Assembly (NCBI GenBank): GCA_947470885.1
Contig: CANIXE010000100.1
Coordinates: 1 to 7,738 of the forward strand
Length of the DNA stretch: 7,738 bases
From: Planctomycetota bacterium
GTDB lineage: Bacteria > Planctomycetota > UBA11346
Reading direction: 5' to 3'
Shown here piece after piece: positions 5,376 to 7,738 of this stretch. The stretch's first letter is position 1, and each line of letters begins with the position of its first letter. The translations under genes and the position numbers were made by a program. Under the pieces are notes generated by a model that was given only the letters and a program-made list of their open reading frames with translations, ran no database searches and had not been told where the DNA came from.

Positions 5376-7738
5376 ATGCTTCCCAATCCTTTTTCAGAGT
5401 GCGCTCTCTTCGACAACAGGACGGATAACTGCATCCCTCAGTCATCGGCTCCCAGCAAACTCCACGCCAAGCCCTGCTCGGTCGGGCGGTCGACCATCTC
5501 CATCTTTGCTGCCGCGATCCTGTTCTCCCTGTTGCTCGGAACGCCTGGTCTGGTTCAAGCAGCTGATTCTTTGCTCATCCTGGGTGGATCCCAGGCATTT
5601 AGCCCGTCCGAAGCTCCTTTCCCCGTCCAAACAGTAGCGACTCATCTGAAAGGGATGGTGAAGAATGACCCCGCACTGGTAACCCCGGTGTCAGTGGAGG
5701 CTCGGGACACCTATCGCCCTGCCACGGTCAAATCCGCCTTTGCTGGCCGCTCGCTCATGGCCTGGTATTATTGGCCGGAGGATCGAACCAATACGCTGAG
5801 CCTTCTTCGTCAAGGTTGGAGCCATGTGGTGCTGATTGAGGATCCATATATCGCCTCCCGCTTCCCTGAATATGCCTTTGAAGGTGCAAGGGCTATCAAT
5901 TCTGAGGTCCGGCCCTATGGCACCCAGACCTTGATGGCAATGACCTGGTCAAGCGGGGCGACTCCGATCAACACCTTCGACATAATGACATCTCGAGTCG
6001 CCCGTGGCATCGGCGCTGCCGTGGTGCCTGCCGGTTACGCCTGGGATGGACTGGCTGCCGGTTTGCGTGACTCGGGCTCACGGCCCACCGAACGTGGAGC
6101 TTATGTTACGGCCTGTGCCATTTATAGTCGGATTTATCGGAGAAGTGCGAAGTCCTGTTCCTACCTACCCAGCGGAATGACTTCCGCTGATCGGGATACC
6201 ATCGCTGACTCAGTGTTGGCCACCGTCCTAGCCCGTGAAACTGTCCCAAGCAATACCGCGACTTACGTGGGGCCCACCCACTTTGCCACGCCCCTGAATC
6301 GTAAACGGACGCTGACGTATACCGATTTCAATTCCAGCACTGAGTTGGGCTATCGCGTCGCATTGACCGCCTGTACCGATATCTTCAACGTCAAATTAAA
6401 TGGCACCTTCGGCTCTTATCAGAGTCTACCGGCCACTGGCTACCCCTATGACCTGTGTTTAGCGCGTTTCTTCACGGCTGCCAACCCGACCTCGTGGACA
6501 CAATACGCAACCTTCGATTATCAGGATAATTCGTCCGCCAACGGCACGTCCAGTTCAGTGACCATGACCGCGGGCATCGACCGGGTCATAAACCGGTCTT
6601 TGAAACGTTCCGGTGATGAACAGGAAACAGGAGCCAGCGACATCGATTCAACCATGAGGGGGAAGGGCGCGTTCTTCCTACCGGTTCGCGTTGCCTGGTC
6701 ACGCCTAATCACCGAACATCCTGAGATTTCTCCCCAACCGGATGGTCACCACCTAAGCTCCCAATACAATTTCGCCATCGCATCGATGATGTACACCCTG
6801 CTCAGTGGTCGCTGTCCGATCGGGGATGAACCTTCGCCCATCACTCCTGAATGGCTTTGCCGCAAATACGGCTATGAGATCGCTTGGCAGTACGCGACTT
6901 TGAAGGAACGGGTACCGGGATTTGAAGTAAGGCCTTCTTTGGCGGCTGATATCTCCCTCGTGGCCACCCGATCCGCCGATCCGGTCACGGTTCGTTTCCT
7001 CTACCCACCCACTGCACCGGTCACAGTTGCGATTACCATCAGCAATGCTGCCGCAGGCGCCGTTGATCACTCAAGTCTATTATTTACCCCCGAAAATTAC
7101 GCCACCAAACAGACGATTCTTATTTCGGGGCGCGCCGTCCCCTCGACCTCATCTGTCACCTTTACCTTTACCACCAGCTCTGACGATCCAGTATTCAGCG
7201 GTCTCTCCGACGATTGGACCTATGACGTCCTGGTCCCCCCGGCACCCACCCTCAACACGGTCAAGCCGATAAGCGGTCCCACCGCCGGTGCCACGACAGT
7301 GACCATCACCGGGACCAATCTCATCGGTACCACGGCGGTGTCATTTGGGGGAACTGCCGCCACCGGAGTAAAGGTTGTTAACGCAACGACGGTGACGTGC
7401 GATTCCCCGGCGCACGCGGCGGGATCGGTGGATATCGTCTTGACCGCACCTGGCGGCATGGTCACCAAGACCAAGCCTTTTTCGTATCTCGCAGCCCCAG
7501 TTCTGACCACCCTCAGCCCGAACAGTGGCCCCGCCACCGGGGGCACGACCGTCAAAATCACCGGAGCCAACTTATTGGGAACCACTGCTGTCAGCTTCGG
7601 AGGTATCCCGGCAACCAACATCACGGTGGTGAATGCAACCACGGTCACCTGTGTAGCGCCAGCGCATGCCGCCGGGCTCGTCGATGTGGCGATAACCACC
7701 CCGGGGGGGACTGTCACCAAAAGCGGAGCCTTCACCAT
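5376..7738 (+). CDS. Large secreted SGNH-hydrolase-like protein with IPT/TIG repeats (partial, runs off right edge)
   Basis: Translating from the ATG at 5376 gives 787 codons with no stop before the window ends. Residues 1-37 are an unusual pre-sequence with three Cys. A hydrophobic segment at 41-60 then ends in VQA, with predicted signal cleavage after A62. The mature protein begins ADSLLILGGSQAF, resembling an SGNH/GDSL nucleophile block with GGS (S72) in place of GDS. SHVVLIEDP (149-157) fits the next strand. Residues 205-252 (with AAVVPAGYAW) and 423-476 (with AFFLPVRVAW) are an internal repeat. The second copy holds PQPDGHHLSSQYN (453-465), like the catalytic DxxH block (D456, H459). Residues 520-618 look like a beta-sandwich linker, with LLFTPENYATKQTILISG typical of such domains. 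From residue 623 there are two IPT/TIG domains of 84 residues. It is probably extracellular or surface-bound; the substrate is unknown. The SGNH assignment is my inference from motifs; the IPT call is firm. Its codons are less GC-rich than those of the neighbouring operon. Confidence 0.82.
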   Translation, partial: MLPNPFSECALFDNRTDNCIPQSSAPSKLHAKPCSVGRSTISIFAAAILFSLLLGTPGLVQAADSLLILGGSQAFSPSEAPFPVQTVATHLKGMVKNDPALVTPVSVEARDTYRPATVKSAFAGRSLMAWYYWPEDRTNTLSLLRQGWSHVVLIEDPYIASRFPEYAFEGARAINSEVRPYGTQTLMAMTWSSGATPINTFDIMTSRVARGIGAAVVPAGYAWDGLAAGLRDSGSRPTERGAYVTACAIYSRIYRRSAKSCSYLPSGMTSADRDTIADSVLATVLARETVPSNTATYVGPTHFATPLNRKRTLTYTDFNSSTELGYRVALTACTDIFNVKLNGTFGSYQSLPATGYPYDLCLARFFTAANPTSWTQYATFDYQDNSSANGTSSSVTMTAGIDRVINRSLKRSGDEQETGASDIDSTMRGKGAFFLPVRVAWSRLITEHPEISPQPDGHHLSSQYNFAIASMMYTLLSGRCPIGDEPSPITPEWLCRKYGYEIAWQYATLKERVPGFEVRPSLAADISLVATRSADPVTVRFLYPPTAPVTVAITISNAAAGAVDHSSLLFTPENYATKQTILISGRAVPSTSSVTFTFTTSSDDPVFSGLSDDWTYDVLVPPAPTLNTVKPISGPTAGATTVTITGTNLIGTTAVSFGGTAATGVKVVNATTVTCDSPAHAAGSVDIVLTAPGGMVTKTKPFSYLAAPVLTTLSPNSGPATGGTTVKITGANLLGTTAVSFGGIPATNITVVNATTVTCVAPAHAAGLVDVAITTPGGTVTKSGAFT
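7242..7738 (+). repeat. Tandem IPT/TIG-domain repeats, 252-bp period
   Basis: The first unit runs from 7242 to 7493 and the second from 7494 to beyond the window edge. Each begins APxLxTxxPxSGP. They share the stretches GTTAVSFGG, VVNATTVTC and PAHAAG, and are about 65% identical over 81 residues by eye. The fold is known as an immunoglobulin-like beta sandwich in surface proteins. The second unit is cut almost at its end, so more copies may follow. Confidence 0.88.

Noticed and set aside
5350..5637. Plus-strand frame of 95 codons overlapping the signal-peptide region
   Set aside because: It is in a different frame from the signal-peptide gene at 5376, which continues open for 787 codons with clear domains. 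The 95-codon product is a Ser/Pro-rich shadow.
7220..7738. Minus-strand open frame of 172 codons opposite the IPT repeats
   Set aside because: Its repetitive Val/Pro/Ala pattern is just the antisense of the tandem IPT units. The plus-strand translation matches a known domain.

Overview
The window looks like chromosomal DNA of a high-GC Gram-negative bacterium. Three observations support this: a TPR lipoprotein with a classical lipobox, two Sec-type signal peptides, and a large secreted protein ending in IPT/TIG repeats. The REPIN-like inverted repeat inside pabB and the IPT/SGNH protein would fit the Planctomycetota-Verrucomicrobiota-Lentisphaerota group or a neighbouring phylum such as Acidobacteriota. 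This placement is inference. No rRNA, tRNA, CRISPR array, intact insertion sequence or phage gene is visible.

Left part (1-773, minus strand): the first codons of a secreted protein run off the left edge. Upstream of it in the same direction lies a complete PduO-type ATP:cob(I)alamin adenosyltransferase.

Centre (833-4804, plus strand): four genes form a very tight run: an ABC-transporter ATPase, nadC (NAD synthesis), pabB (p-aminobenzoate/folate synthesis) and a TPR lipoprotein. Every junction is a 4-base stop/start overlap (ATGA, GTGA, ATGA), so the genes are almost certainly co-transcribed and translationally coupled. The ATPase belongs to the subfamily that normally sits beside its two membrane permeases, yet none is present here. 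A 94-bp element with perfect 28-bp inverted arms lies inside the 5' part of pabB and keeps the reading frame open.

Right part (4805-7738): about 570 bp of lower-GC DNA carries a cluster of GANTC sites, a 10-bp inverted repeat, a plausible sigma70 promoter, a C9 tract and a Shine-Dalgarno site. It leads into a long reading frame (5376 to beyond the right edge, at least 787 codons) that has no stop in the window. I translated this frame by hand. It encodes an extended signal peptide, a divergent SGNH/GDSL-hydrolase-like region with an internally duplicated C-terminal motif, a beta-sandwich-like linker, and at least two tandem 84-residue IPT/TIG domains. Its base composition and codon use are less GC-rich than those of the central operon.

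The most interesting points are the in-frame REPIN-like insertion in pabB, the two-copy SGNH-like surface protein, and the regulatory-looking DNA in front of it. I do not see a complete, clearly novel multi-gene system.
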